DNA of 64,000 nt from Hydrogeniiclostridium mannosilyticum. GTDB taxonomy: Bacteria; Bacillota; Clostridia; Oscillospirales; Acutalibacteraceae. The notes below the pieces were generated by a model. That model saw only the letters and a program-made list of their open reading frames with translations. It ran no database searches and was not told the DNA's origin. Each line of letters begins with the position of its first letter. The stretch's first letter is position 1. The position numbers and the translations under genes are program-made. Positions 42,586 through 52,063 of the stretch are shown here, in pieces. Location: contig NZ_QLYR01000007.1 in NCBI RefSeq assembly GCF_003268275.1, positions 1-64,000 on the forward strand, in the 5' to 3' direction.

Positions 42586-45500
42586 ATGAACACAAACCAT
42601 GCACAAAAGGCGGTTGAACACCTGCAAAATCCGGAGATGGAATACCGCCCCCAAAATTATTGGGGTTGGCTGGAGAACATCTCACCCGAGGAAACCGCAC
42701 GCCAGGTGCGCGAAATGGCCCGGGCCGGGCTGGGCGGCTATGTCATGCACGCCCGCGGCGGCCTGGAGGTCCCCTACATGGGCAAAGAGTGGACGGACAG
42801 CGTCCGCGCCATGGTGGAGGAGGGCAATAAGTACGGCATGCTCAGCATTGTTGACGACGAGCACGGCTGGCCCTCCGGCTTCGGCGCGGGCAAGGTCAAC
42901 GGAAAGGGGGAGGACTACTGGCTCAAATTCCTCCTCTGCGAGGAGAAGCCCGCCGCCGGGCTGCAGGCAGTGGCCGGCGATAAATCCACGCTGGGCCTTT
43001 ACCGCTTCGCGGCAGACGGGGACGCCGCGCCCATTCCTGTGGATACCGCCTATCTCGCCGCGCATCCCCAGGAGGCCATTATCCGCGTCTACTACGGGGA
43101 AAGCCGCTATTATGTCGACAACATGAGCAGCCGGGTTACCGACGCCTTTATCGAGGCCTCCTATGAGGACTACAAGAAAAAGGCAGGCGACCTCTTCGGC
43201 AAGGGCCTGTTCGGCGTTTTTTCCGACGAGCCTCAGACCGCGCGCTACGCCACGCCGTGGTCCATCGACCTGCCGGAGCTCTTCCAGGCGCGCTACGGCT
43301 ACAGCCTGATGGAAAAACTGCCCGCCGTGTTTTATGAGAAAGGCGACTATCAAAAGCTGCGCTACGACCTGTTTACCCTAATGCAGGAATGCTTTACCAA
43401 TCACTATGCAAAAAAGCTGTGCGACTGGTGCGAACAGAACGGGCTGGCCTTTATGGGCCACACCTGCCTGGAGGATAATTTCTATGATCAAATCCGCTGC
43501 GCCATCGGCACTATGCCCTTCTATGCGCACATGACCATCCCGGGCATCGACTGGCTGTCGCGCATCGGGCTGTGCAACATGACCATCCTACAGGTTACCT
43601 CGGTGGCCGCCCAAACCGGAAAAAAGCGCGTGCTGTGCGAGATGTATGGCTGTGCGGGCTGGAATATTTCTATGGAGGAGCTCAAATGGATCTCCCAATG
43701 GCAAAATGTATTGGGGATTAATCTACAGCTGCAGCACCTGGGCCTGTACTCGCTCAAGGGCTCCCGCAAGCGCGAATACCCCGCCTCGCTGTTTTTCCAG
43801 CAGCCCTGGTGGGGGGACTACCGCGTCTACAACGACTATTTTGCCCGCCTGAGCAAGCTGCTCTCTGAGAGCCGCCCCGAGGCCGGTATTTTGCTGCTGC
43901 ATCCCATTAAGAGCGCCTGGGTGCTCTATAACGGCAACGACAGCGCGCCCGTCCAGGAGCTGGACCGCAGGTTCCAGGCGCTGACCGACCGCCTGCTTGC
44001 CCACCAGTACGATTTCCATTACGGCGACGAAACGCTGCTTCAGGAGCTGGGCGCCGTAGAGGACGGCGCGCTGCGGCTGGGGGAGATGCGCTACCATACG
44101 GTGCTGCTGCCCGATATGGTGAGCATCGATTCCACCACCCTCAGTCTGCTGGAGGCTTTTCTGGCACAGGGCGGGCGGGTGATTGCCGCGGGGGATCTGC
44201 CCACGCTGGTGGACGGCGTCCGCTGCCCGGACCTGGCACAACGTTTGGCTGCCGTCGCCAAGCCCGGGGAGGAGCGCTTCCTGGCAGTACTGGAGCAGGA
44301 GCTGCCGCCGCGGGTGGTGACGGCCTTCCCTGTGGACGGCTCCGAGCCCGGCGATATTTTCTGTATGTCCAGAGTCTATGAGGGCGCCCGTTACTATTAC
44401 CTCGTCAACAATTCCCTGGAGCATGCCGTGGACTGCCGGATTGAGACTGCCTCAGGCGCCGCATTGTACCCCTATGAATGTACCTGCGGCACGCTGGCCG
44501 AAACGCCGCTCGATACCGGGCGCGTCCGGCTGGAGCCCGCAGGCTCCCTGGTTTTGTTTGAGGGCCCGTCATCTGACGGCCCGGCGGCAACCGGCGCGGG
44601 GCAGGTACAATTGATGCGCACCCAGACCCTGCGCGGTAGCTTTGCCGTGCAGGCCGCCAGCCCGAATGCGCTCACACTCGATTACTGCGCGCTTTCCTTC
44701 GACGGCGAGCACTACGAGGCCCCCGCCAACCACCTTGAAATCCAGGATCGTCTCATCAAGGAGGCGAAGAACCAGCCCATCTGGCTGAAATTTACCTTCC
44801 GCTGCAAGGAGATCCCTGAAGGCGATGTCTTTCTTGTTGTTGAGGAGCCGCAGAAGCAGCGCATCACTGTCAACGGCATGCTGCTGAGCGCCGCGCCCGC
44901 CGGCTATTACCTGGACCGCAGCTTTGAAAAGCTCCCGGTTGCCGGCATGCTGCGCACGGGTGAAAACGAGATCATCCTGGCCCGGGAGTTCCGCAACCCC
45001 GGCCGGGTCTATGAGGTCAAGAACGACCCCACCATCCATGAGGCGGAGGCCAACCGGGTAACGGTTGAGACCGAGCTTGAAAGCATCTACCTGCTGGGTA
45101 ATTTCCGGGTGGAAAGCGAGGGTAAGGTGATTGAAAAGGAACGCCGCGCCTTTTCCGTTGCGGGGGACTTTACCGTGTCAAGGCCCCATGCGGATGCCGT
45201 TATTGAGAACCTCGCGGTTGACGGCTACCCCTTCTTCGCGGGTTCCATCACCCTGGAAAAGGCCTTTGAGCTGACGCCGGAGGACCTGAAGCCGGGCTGC
45301 CGGATCATCGTCTCGTTCACGCGCCCGGATGCCGTTGTCACCAAGGTGGCTGTCAATGGCGCGGCGCCGTCCGTTTTCCTCTGGGCCCCCTATGAGGCCG
45401 ACATCACCGCACAGGCGCACGCCGGAAAAAACACCCTGGCGGTAACGCTGACAAACAGCTGCCGCAACCTGCTGGGGCCCCACCACCACACCGCCGGGGA

Positions 45501-45624
45501 GCTCTACAGCGTCGGCCCGTTCTCTTTCCTTAAGGGGGCCGGCTCCGCCTGGGAGGACCGCTATAACCTGGTGCGTCTTGGCCTGGAAAACGGCATCGCC
45601 ATTCGGGTGGAAAAAGCGCTCTAA
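42586..45624 (+). CDS. GH106-like glycoside hydrolase (alpha-L-rhamnosidase type)
   Basis: A 1012-residue intracellular enzyme. The N-terminal barrel has the GH106 pattern: YWGWLENISPEETARQVREM, GLGGYVMHARGGLEVPYMG, SIVDDEHGWPSGFGAGKVNG and GVFSDEPQ (likely catalytic Glu). A later EMYGCAGWN contains another conserved Glu. C-terminal beta-sandwich and carbohydrate-binding-like domains follow (about 640-1000). GH106 enzymes cut alpha-L-rhamnosides from pectin or flavonoids; substrate here is inferred from family only. Confidence 0.8.
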   Translation: MNTNHAQKAVEHLQNPEMEYRPQNYWGWLENISPEETARQVREMARAGLGGYVMHARGGLEVPYMGKEWTDSVRAMVEEGNKYGMLSIVDDEHGWPSGFGAGKVNGKGEDYWLKFLLCEEKPAAGLQAVAGDKSTLGLYRFAADGDAAPIPVDTAYLAAHPQEAIIRVYYGESRYYVDNMSSRVTDAFIEASYEDYKKKAGDLFGKGLFGVFSDEPQTARYATPWSIDLPELFQARYGYSLMEKLPAVFYEKGDYQKLRYDLFTLMQECFTNHYAKKLCDWCEQNGLAFMGHTCLEDNFYDQIRCAIGTMPFYAHMTIPGIDWLSRIGLCNMTILQVTSVAAQTGKKRVLCEMYGCAGWNISMEELKWISQWQNVLGINLQLQHLGLYSLKGSRKREYPASLFFQQPWWGDYRVYNDYFARLSKLLSESRPEAGILLLHPIKSAWVLYNGNDSAPVQELDRRFQALTDRLLAHQYDFHYGDETLLQELGAVEDGALRLGEMRYHTVLLPDMVSIDSTTLSLLEAFLAQGGRVIAAGDLPTLVDGVRCPDLAQRLAAVAKPGEERFLAVLEQELPPRVVTAFPVDGSEPGDIFCMSRVYEGARYYYLVNNSLEHAVDCRIETASGAALYPYECTCGTLAETPLDTGRVRLEPAGSLVLFEGPSSDGPAATGAGQVQLMRTQTLRGSFAVQAASPNALTLDYCALSFDGEHYEAPANHLEIQDRLIKEAKNQPIWLKFTFRCKEIPEGDVFLVVEEPQKQRITVNGMLLSAAPAGYYLDRSFEKLPVAGMLRTGENEIILAREFRNPGRVYEVKNDPTIHEAEANRVTVETELESIYLLGNFRVESEGKVIEKERRAFSVAGDFTVSRPHADAVIENLAVDGYPFFAGSITLEKAFELTPEDLKPGCRIIVSFTRPDAVVTKVAVNGAAPSVFLWAPYEADITAQAHAGKNTLAVTLTNSCRNLLGPHHHTAGELYSVGPFSFLKGAGSAWEDRYNLVRLGLENGIAIRVEKAL

Positions 45625-45646
45625 TATTTGCTTTGAAGCCGTAATA

Positions 45647-45675
45647 AATACCCCCGGCCCCGCCGGGGGTATTTC
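45647..45675 (+). terminator. Terminator of the GH106 gene
   Basis: AAATACCCCCGGC pairs with GCCGGGGGTATTT with a 3-base loop, 23 bases after the stop. Confidence 0.8.
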
Positions 45676-45815
45676 ATGTGTGGAAGAAGCCCTCTGCACC
45701 GCTCAACCCGAGGTTGAACGGCGGCAAATCCGCCTCCGTTGAAATCAACCGGGCTTTTCGCTATCATAAAACCAGGAAAGCCTTCGGCATTCAAATTAAA
45801 ATCGGAGGGATCATC

Positions 45816-46655
45816 ATGAGTAACCATAAAATTGGCGGCATCATTGCCGGGCTGCGCCGGGAAAAGGGCTGTACGCAGGAGGAGCTGGCCCGCGCGGTAT
45901 GCGTCTCACCGCAGGCTGTCTCCAAATGGGAGAACGGCGGGGTACCGGACACGGAGCTGCTTCCGGCAATCGCGGACTTTTTCGCCGTGCCCATCGATGT
46001 GCTTTTTGGCCGCAGCGGTGCGGGTTATCAGGACATTATGCGGGAGCTTGCCAAAAAAATTGCAGACACCGCGCCCGCACAGTCCTTTGATGCCGTTTTT
46101 AATCTGTGCTGGGTCCTTGAACAGGCCATGTCCGGCAGCATGCCGGAGGATGGAAGCATTCAGGATTTTCGGGAAAGCATGGGCCGGAACCGCCAAATTT
46201 ATTCCAGCAAAGCAGACGACTACGGCTATACGCGAATGAACATCTCAGACAGGCTGCCCTATTTTCTGATTGTACCGGAGGCAGGGGATAAGGAGGCCGC
46301 CTTTTTCACCGGCATCGATTACCCTGCCCTGTTTAAGCTGCTTTCAGACCCGGATGTATTCAATACCCTGGTCCTGCTCAACAGGCGTGACCACAGCAAA
46401 CTGTTTACCCCGGAGCTGCTGGTGAAAGAGCTGGGTCTGGATGCGCGGCAGGCCGGGGATATTCTCCGGGGCCTACAGCTATACGGCCTCGTCATGGGCA
46501 TGCCGGCGGAGCTGGACGGCGCCGCCCAGGAGCTTTACCGTTTTCTGCCCACGCCGTCCTTCACCGCGATGCTGATCTTCGCCCGGGAATTGATTGACCG
46601 CCCGCACACCTTCGTCTATTTGAGCGAGCACCGGACAAAGCCCTATTTGGCGTGA
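45816..46655 (+). CDS. XRE-family transcriptional regulator
   Basis: A 279-residue protein. Residues 5-62 form an HTH_3 domain (IAGLRREKGCTQEELARAVC, VSPQAVSKWENGGVPDTELL). The remaining 215 residues form a helical domain (winged-helix-like near 195-245) probably used to sense a signal. ATG 45816 has GGAGGG 7 bases upstream. It may control the flanking glycosidase or PHP genes, but no operator repeat is obvious. Confidence 0.85.
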   Translation: MSNHKIGGIIAGLRREKGCTQEELARAVCVSPQAVSKWENGGVPDTELLPAIADFFAVPIDVLFGRSGAGYQDIMRELAKKIADTAPAQSFDAVFNLCWVLEQAMSGSMPEDGSIQDFRESMGRNRQIYSSKADDYGYTRMNISDRLPYFLIVPEAGDKEAAFFTGIDYPALFKLLSDPDVFNTLVLLNRRDHSKLFTPELLVKELGLDARQAGDILRGLQLYGLVMGMPAELDGAAQELYRFLPTPSFTAMLIFARELIDRPHTFVYLSEHRTKPYLA

Positions 46656-46760
46656 ACGGACCCGACCCCATGTGCAGGCCGCCTTTTACAGCGCCCCCGC
46701 TCCAGACGCCCACGGCGGCGGTATAAATCCGCCGTGCTCCCCGCGGAATAAAATTTTCTC

Positions 46761-46789
46761 TTGAATCCATCCGCCCGGAAGATTATACT
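46761..46789 (+). promoter_or_regulatory. Promoter of the PHP gene
   Basis: TTGAAT (46761-46766), 17-base spacer, TATACT (46784-46789). Confidence 0.6.
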
Positions 46790-46860
46790 TATTAAAAGCG
46801 GCCCGCGCACAAATAAGCGCCAGCCGCGGATTTTGTGTAAAATTATTGGGGGCTGTTGAT

Positions 46861-47826
46861 ATGAGTAAAAAGTTTTTATTGCCGGAGCAAGGCCAATTTT
46901 ACAAGGCCAATCTGCACTGCCACTCCACACTTTCAGACGGCAGGCTGACACTGGAGCAGCTGAAGCAGGCCTACCGCGGACAGGGCTACGCCATCGTCGC
47001 CTATACGGACCATAACCGCTATGCCTGGCATCCCGAGCTCTGCGACGAAGGCTTTTTGGCGCTGGCAGCCTATGAGATCGACATCAACGCGCCCATGGAG
47101 CCGGGCGATTATAACCACTGCCGCACCTACCACCTCAATTTTTATGATACCGACCCGCAGGCCCAACCCGCGGAAAAACAGGCGAACATCCTCGCCGAAC
47201 AGCGCTACGACTGCGAATATATCAACGCCTTCATTGAGCGCATGAACCGGCTTGGCTTTCTTTGCTGCTACAACCACCCCTATTGGTCGCTGCAAACCCT
47301 GGATGATTACAAAAACCTGCGCGGGCTGTTCGCCATGGAAATTTACAACCACGGCTGCGAGATCGACGGCCTCTACGGCTACAACCCCCAGGTGTACGAC
47401 GAGATGCTGCGTACCGGGCAGCGCCTTGGCTGCCTGATGACCGACGACAACCACAATTTCTTCCCCTTCGGGGACCCGCTGTGCGACTCCTTCGGCGGCT
47501 TCACCATGGTCAAGGCGGCGGCGCTCACCTACCCGGCCGTCATCGCCGCGCTGAAGCATGGGGACTATTACGCCTCCATGGGGCCCGAGCTCCATGGCCT
47601 TTGGCTGGAGGACGGCAAGCTGCACGTGAGATGTTCCCCGGTTGAAAAAATTTTCGTCGTAACCGACGGGCGGGATTGCTACAAGCACATCGCAAGGGCC
47701 GGAGAGTCTCTCACGGAGGCCAGCTTTGAGCTGACCGGCAAGGAGGCCTATATCCGTGTGGACTGCCGCGATGAAAAGGGCCTGCACGCATGCAGCCGCG
47801 CCTACTATGCGGAGGAGCTCCGCTGA
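46861..47826 (+). CDS. PHP domain phosphoesterase-like protein
   Basis: A 321-residue PHP protein. Metal-binding motifs in order are NLHCHSTLSDG, YTDHN, YNHPYW and MTDDNHN. PHP enzymes are metal-dependent phosphoesterases acting on sugar phosphates, nucleotides or DNA ends. An extension after the metal site (LMTDDNHNFFPFGDPLCD) suggests a specific small-molecule substrate. GGGGG 8 bases before ATG 46861. Confidence 0.85.
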   Translation: MSKKFLLPEQGQFYKANLHCHSTLSDGRLTLEQLKQAYRGQGYAIVAYTDHNRYAWHPELCDEGFLALAAYEIDINAPMEPGDYNHCRTYHLNFYDTDPQAQPAEKQANILAEQRYDCEYINAFIERMNRLGFLCCYNHPYWSLQTLDDYKNLRGLFAMEIYNHGCEIDGLYGYNPQVYDEMLRTGQRLGCLMTDDNHNFFPFGDPLCDSFGGFTMVKAAALTYPAVIAALKHGDYYASMGPELHGLWLEDGKLHVRCSPVEKIFVVTDGRDCYKHIARAGESLTEASFELTGKEAYIRVDCRDEKGLHACSRAYYAEELR

Positions 47827-47879
47827 CCGCCCGGCTTCCCCCGCAGGCAAGAAATCAAACTGATAAAAGGAAGGTCGCC

Positions 47880-48764
47880 ATGAAACAGTCCATCTACTAT
47901 TCCATCAGCCCGGAGCAGACGGCTGCACGCTTCCTGCGGCAGACACGCAGAGCCAGAGCCGCCTGCATTGTCCTGCTGGCTGGGCTGGCGGCTTTGCTGC
48001 TGCTCCTGTTCGGCCTTTCCCTGGCCCGGGCCATCAGTGACATGGCCTTCCTGCTGCTGGAGCTGCTTGTCATTGCCTGCGCGGTGTGCCTGCATACCGG
48101 CTTCCGGCGGCGCACAGCCAGCCGGTTCGCGCTGCTGCAGGATGTGCTGCTTACCGACTGCGACCCGGGCAAATATTTGGCGGCTATGGAGGCGCTGCTT
48201 CACGACCGGGCCTTTCGCCGGGCCCGCGGCACCCTGGCCCTGGAGTGCGCCGCCGCGCACTATTATCTTGACGAGCTGGACCAAGCCGGGGAATGTCTGG
48301 AGCGGGTCCACTTCCGGTCGCCGCGGCACCCGCTCTGGCTGAAAAAATACAACCTGCTGGTGCTCTGCCGGCTCAAGCAAGAAGATGAAGCCGGTGTGCA
48401 GCAGGCCATGGCGCTGCTGCGGGAAAAGTGCGGGCGCTACAAACCAGATTCCCCGGACGGCCGGGCGGCTGCCATGCTGCTGGATATTATGGCGCTAAAC
48501 CTGAAAGCACCCGAAAAACGGGATGAAAAGGACAAACGCATGATGAAAAAGAACCTCTCCAACACTTCCTCCCGCCTGAACAAGCTGGCCTGGAGCCTGA
48601 CCCTGGCGGAATATGAGGCGCTGCACGCCACCTCGCCGGAGGAATTGGAAGCGGCCCGCGGCTATTTGAAGTGTACGCAAGAGGGGCCCGTGCCGCCGCT
48701 GCTGCAAAAAAAGGCCGCGGAGGTCCGCAGCCTGATCGATGAACGGGCGCCTATTGAGGAATAA
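47880..48764 (+). CDS. Membrane protein with cytoplasmic helical-repeat region
   Basis: A 294-residue protein. Two adjacent membrane spans (about 28-48 and 54-74) precede a long helical region with a TPR-like look (ALECAAAHYYLDELDQAGECL and similar). No enzymatic motif. The family pattern (tail-end tetratricopeptide after a hairpin anchor) recurs in gut Clostridia without known function. Start ATG 47880 with AAAGGAAGG upstream; it follows the PHP gene by 53 bases and may be co-transcribed. Confidence 0.55.
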   Translation: MKQSIYYSISPEQTAARFLRQTRRARAACIVLLAGLAALLLLLFGLSLARAISDMAFLLLELLVIACAVCLHTGFRRRTASRFALLQDVLLTDCDPGKYLAAMEALLHDRAFRRARGTLALECAAAHYYLDELDQAGECLERVHFRSPRHPLWLKKYNLLVLCRLKQEDEAGVQQAMALLREKCGRYKPDSPDGRAAAMLLDIMALNLKAPEKRDEKDKRMMKKNLSNTSSRLNKLAWSLTLAEYEALHATSPEELEAARGYLKCTQEGPVPPLLQKKAAEVRSLIDERAPIEE

Positions 48765-48809
48765 TTTTTTCCGGCAATCCTCTTAGAGGCCGCCCGTACC
48801 GCAGATGGT

Positions 48810-49445
48810 TCAGCAGTCCGCGAACCGGCTGTCAAGCGATGCTTGTAACGCATTGATAAAGCGGCATACATGAAACCCATCGCATACGGCATGATGCACC
48901 TGTATTGCCAATGGAATGAAATATCCTCCGTCTGTCTCCTGATATTTGCCAATGGTAAAGATGGGGAGGAGGTACTCATTGCCGGCGATATTCAAGTTAA
49001 ATCCCTCAAACGAACGCCACGGCAGCATCGAAACCGTAAAGCTGTTTTCCGGCTGCCCGGGCTTTGCTGTCATTTTTTCAACGGATCCGAAGCGCTCCAG
49101 GTCCCGCGCATAGCGCCGGCAAAATTCCGCATAGCTCGCCGTATATTCCGTCCAGATATTTGAAAAGGTCTCCGTCTCTTTATGAAAAATCGTGTAGCAG
49201 GGGGACATTTCCTCATAAACAACGAGACTGCCGTCGGCACGAAATGCCGTGCGAAACGAATCAAAACGGTTGACGGTTTTGGCAATCAAATAAAGAAGCG
49301 TCGGGTACAGCCTGAATCCTTGTTGTTTAATGCCGGTTATATCCAGCTTTGTCGTTATGCTGTAGGTACAAGGGACCTCCTTAAAATAGTGGTCGAAGTA
49401 TTCTTTTCTGCTCCAATTCTCCCTGTCAATCGGCGTAAAAATCAT
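48810..49445 (-). CDS. Type A chloramphenicol acetyltransferase-like protein
   Basis: A 211-residue member of the CAT trimeric acyltransferase family. The catalytic motif HHAVCDGFHVCRF lies near residue 190, and IDRENWSRKEYFDHYF is the usual N-terminal start. It would acetylate chloramphenicol or another hydroxylated compound; many chromosomal members have low or different activity, so resistance is not established. ATG 49445 has AAAGGG about 9 bases upstream. It follows the MATE gene by 109 bases on the same strand, with no clear terminator between them. Confidence 0.85.
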   Translation of the reverse strand: MIFTPIDRENWSRKEYFDHYFKEVPCTYSITTKLDITGIKQQGFRLYPTLLYLIAKTVNRFDSFRTAFRADGSLVVYEEMSPCYTIFHKETETFSNIWTEYTASYAEFCRRYARDLERFGSVEKMTAKPGQPENSFTVSMLPWRSFEGFNLNIAGNEYLLPIFTIGKYQETDGGYFIPLAIQVHHAVCDGFHVCRFINALQASLDSRFADC

Positions 49446-49554
49446 GTCCAACACCCTTTCTGAACGTTCGTTGGCGACAGCCGCCATACTTAAAACACAC
49501 AGGCCTTACAAAAACACGCTGCCGATGCCCTGCGGCAGCACGCACAGCGGCTTT

Positions 49555-50916
49555 TTAACGGCAGCCGGGCGCATTTTCTTGTAAACGCTTCTCCGCGCCC
49601 AGGTTCTTGGTATAACGCACCATAAGGAAAATTACCGCCAGCGCCACCAGCAGCTCTGTGATCGGCATCGCCAGCCAAAGCGCATCCGCGCCGCCCACAA
49701 GCGGCAGCAGCAGAATCAGCGCGCCGCTGACTGCCATTCCCCGGGAAATTGAGACAAAAAAGGAGGCCCCGGGCTTCATCATAGACTGGAAATAGTAGGT
49801 AGAAAAAATATTCAGCGGCAGCAGCAGGAAGGAAATTCCGTAGCAGCGGATAATATAGGGGGCCGCCTCCAGAACCCCAGGCGTGGGCGCCATAAAGATA
49901 TGTACAAACACGTTTGGAAAGGCCAGCGCCAAAAAGGTCCACAGCGCACTGAAAAATCCGGCGGCAAGCAGGGCATATTTAAGCGCCTGCCGCACGCGCG
50001 CCCACAGCCCTGCCCCCAGGTTGATGGAAAAAATCGGCTGGGCCGCCTGGCCCACGCTATAGGCGCAGCATTGTACCACCGTGCTGATATTTACAATAAT
50101 CCCATAAACCGCCAGGGCATCGGCGCCGGCATATTTCATGATCTGGCGGTTGAAGAGCATGGTCAGAATGCCCATCGCCACATCAATAAAGAAGGTCGAA
50201 AACCCCGTCACAACGATTTTTCTCAGCTTGCGGAAAAAATGCGTCACCGGAACAAGCCTGAGCGTATTCCGGGCCGTGAAAAAATGGCTGCACATCACCA
50301 CAAAAGTAATCAAGCAGCCGGTGGCGGTCGCCAGGCCAGCGCCAAAAATCCCCATATTCAAGGGAAAGACGAACAGGTAATCGCCGAAGACATTAAAAAT
50401 GCCGCCAGAGAGCACCGCCGCAGTGGCCAGCCCCGGGTTGCCGTCATTGCGCAAAAAGGCCGCCAGCATCTGGTTGAACAGAAAAAAGGGTACGGCAAAT
50501 TTGATGGGCAGCAGGTATTGCTGCGCAAGGGGCAGCAGTGTCTCCTCCGCACCGAACAAAACCAGCATCGGGCCGTCGAAAAAGATCACCGCAAGCCAGC
50601 AGATCACAGCAAAAAAGAGAGTACCGGCGGCCGCAACCGTAAAATAGGCGTTTTCATCCTCCTCATTTTCCTGCTTGCGCCCGCGGGTCAGGCTGAAAAG
50701 CACCGAACCGCCAATGCCTGTGAGCAGCCCCAGGCTGTAAATAATGTTCCACACCGGGGCGACCACGGCCAGAGCCGCCGTACCGCTCGGCCCTTGGTAC
50801 TGCCCGACCATGGCCATGTCGACAATCCCGTAAATGGAGCTGATCAGCGCGCTGCCAAACGCCGCGGCCAGGTACTTAAAATACAAATTTTTGATCTTTC
50901 CCTGCAAAAGATCCAT
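49555..50916 (-). CDS. MATE family efflux transporter
   Basis: A 453-residue multidrug/toxin extrusion protein with twelve predicted spans in two similar halves. Motifs typical of the DinF/MepA-like MATE branch include YGIVDMAMVGQYQGPSGTAA and VFGDYLFVFPLNMGIFGAGL, with the second-half equivalent GQAAQPIFSINLGAG. Drives drug or metabolite export with Na+ or H+. Followed by a CAT-type acetyltransferase, giving a probable two-gene detoxification unit. GGAGG precedes ATG 50916. Confidence 0.9.
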   Translation of the reverse strand: MDLLQGKIKNLYFKYLAAAFGSALISSIYGIVDMAMVGQYQGPSGTAALAVVAPVWNIIYSLGLLTGIGGSVLFSLTRGRKQENEEDENAYFTVAAAGTLFFAVICWLAVIFFDGPMLVLFGAEETLLPLAQQYLLPIKFAVPFFLFNQMLAAFLRNDGNPGLATAAVLSGGIFNVFGDYLFVFPLNMGIFGAGLATATGCLITFVVMCSHFFTARNTLRLVPVTHFFRKLRKIVVTGFSTFFIDVAMGILTMLFNRQIMKYAGADALAVYGIIVNISTVVQCCAYSVGQAAQPIFSINLGAGLWARVRQALKYALLAAGFFSALWTFLALAFPNVFVHIFMAPTPGVLEAAPYIIRCYGISFLLLPLNIFSTYYFQSMMKPGASFFVSISRGMAVSGALILLLPLVGGADALWLAMPITELLVALAVIFLMVRYTKNLGAEKRLQENAPGCR

Positions 50917-50952
50917 TTAGAACCAACCTCCGTTTTACAATTAGAAAATAAA

Positions 50953-51073
50953 AAAGCCGGATAAGGAAACCGGCATTTCAGCCCGTCATCTTATCCAGCT
51001 AATCATTTCCAACTGAATGACTCGCCCTCCGAATGAGCATCGGTATTATACCAGACACGGATGCAAAAATCAA
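50953..51073 (-). promoter_or_regulatory. MATE operon promoter and attenuator-like leader
   Basis: Minus-strand promoter: TTGATT (51068-51073), 17-base spacer, extended TATAAT (51045-51050). Its leader of about 90 bases contains a terminator hairpin (GCCGG...CCGGC, 50956-50974) followed by TTTTTT. An upstream segment (50990-50999) can pair with the terminator's own 3' strand (50956-50965) over ten bases, forming a competing antiterminator. A short frame starting TTG (8 codons ending MISWIR) lies between. This is the classic build of an attenuator, possibly sensing ribosome stalling or a ligand. Confidence 0.6.
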
Positions 51074-51189
51074 GCCCCCGGCGCCGGTTTTATTCGCTGC
51101 TTATTCATAAAATATTCGCAATGGTATGCTATCATAATTTTATGACATGCGCCGATCGCGCTTCACTTTTTATAAAGGGGACCGTACCT

Positions 51190-51876
51190 ATGCAGACACC
51201 GCAGGAGCTTGAGCTCGACCAGGACCGTGAGGAGCTGCAAAGCTATCTTTTAGACCATCCTGACGATTTTGTCACCCATATTCTTCAGTTTAACGAGATG
51301 CTGGCCCGCTACAGGGCCGCGTCTCAGGAGATTACCACTAAGCTGGAGATTCTGCGCAACGACTTCAACACCCGTCAATACCGCAACCCCATCGAGTCCA
51401 TTCAAACGCGCATCAAGCGGCCCGCCAGCATTGTGGGGAAGATGAAGGCCCGCGGCATGGATATCACACTGGAGTCCATCGAAAAGGAGCTGAACGACAT
51501 AGCCGGCATCCGCGTTGTCTGCTCCTTTATTGACGACATCTATATGGTGGCGGAAAAGCTGCTTGCACAGGACGACCTCCGCCTGATCCGCGTTAAGGAT
51601 TACATCAAAAACCCCAAGCCCAACGGCTACCGCAGCTATCATATGGTGGTGGAGGTACCCGTCTTTTTTCTGGACTCCAAGCAGCCGATGCGGGTCGAGA
51701 TTCAGCTTCGCACCGTCGCCATGGATTTTTGGGCCAGCCTGGAGCACGAGATGAAATATAAAAAACAGATTAAGAACAGCGCCGTAATCAGCGAGGAGCT
51801 GCGCCGCTGCGCGGAGACCATCGCTGAGACGGACGAGAAGATGCTGGAGCTGCGCCGCCAAATCGAGGCGGAATGA
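51190..51876 (+). CDS. Small alarmone synthetase, RelQ-type
   Basis: A 228-residue single-domain (p)ppGpp synthetase. It lacks the hydrolase and TGS/ACT domains of long RelA/SpoT proteins. Synthetase motifs: RIKRPASIVGKMKARG, IAGIRVVCSFIDDIY, YIKNPKPNGYRSYHMVV and VEIQLRTVAMDFWASLEHE. It makes pppGpp/ppGpp from ATP plus GTP/GDP. ATG 51190 has AAGGGG 9 bases upstream. In this group the enzyme usually forms a tetramer. Confidence 0.9.
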   Translation: MQTPQELELDQDREELQSYLLDHPDDFVTHILQFNEMLARYRAASQEITTKLEILRNDFNTRQYRNPIESIQTRIKRPASIVGKMKARGMDITLESIEKELNDIAGIRVVCSFIDDIYMVAEKLLAQDDLRLIRVKDYIKNPKPNGYRSYHMVVEVPVFFLDSKQPMRVEIQLRTVAMDFWASLEHEMKYKKQIKNSAVISEELRRCAETIAETDEKMLELRRQIEAE

Positions 51877-51912
51877 GGCCGTTCTATTCCAAACGCCGGT
51901 AGCAATAGAAAA

Positions 51913-51954
51913 ACTCCTAATTGTAATATTTTAAAAAATATTACAATTAGGAGT
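51913..51954. repeat. Perfect 20-bp AT-rich palindrome
   Basis: ACTCCTAATTGTAATATTTT (51913-51932) is exactly complementary to 51935-51954, with a 2-base loop. It lies 36 bases after the alarmone synthetase stop. It could be its terminator, though there is only a weak T-tract, or a small insertion. It stands out against GC-rich surroundings. Confidence 0.7.
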
Positions 51955-52063
51955 CTTATTATATAGCCAGAAAACCCCGGTATAGAGGGAAAAGCTTTTT
52001 GAGGCCCTAGCGGCCCCGTACCTCCCGCACAGGCAAACGGCATACCGCAGGAGATACTTTTTG

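Noticed and set aside
51030-51048. Leader peptide starting at the ATG just after the MATE promoter -10 (MLIRRASHSVGND)
   Set aside because: The ATG is only four bases past the -10, so it would lie at or before the transcription start and could not be translated.
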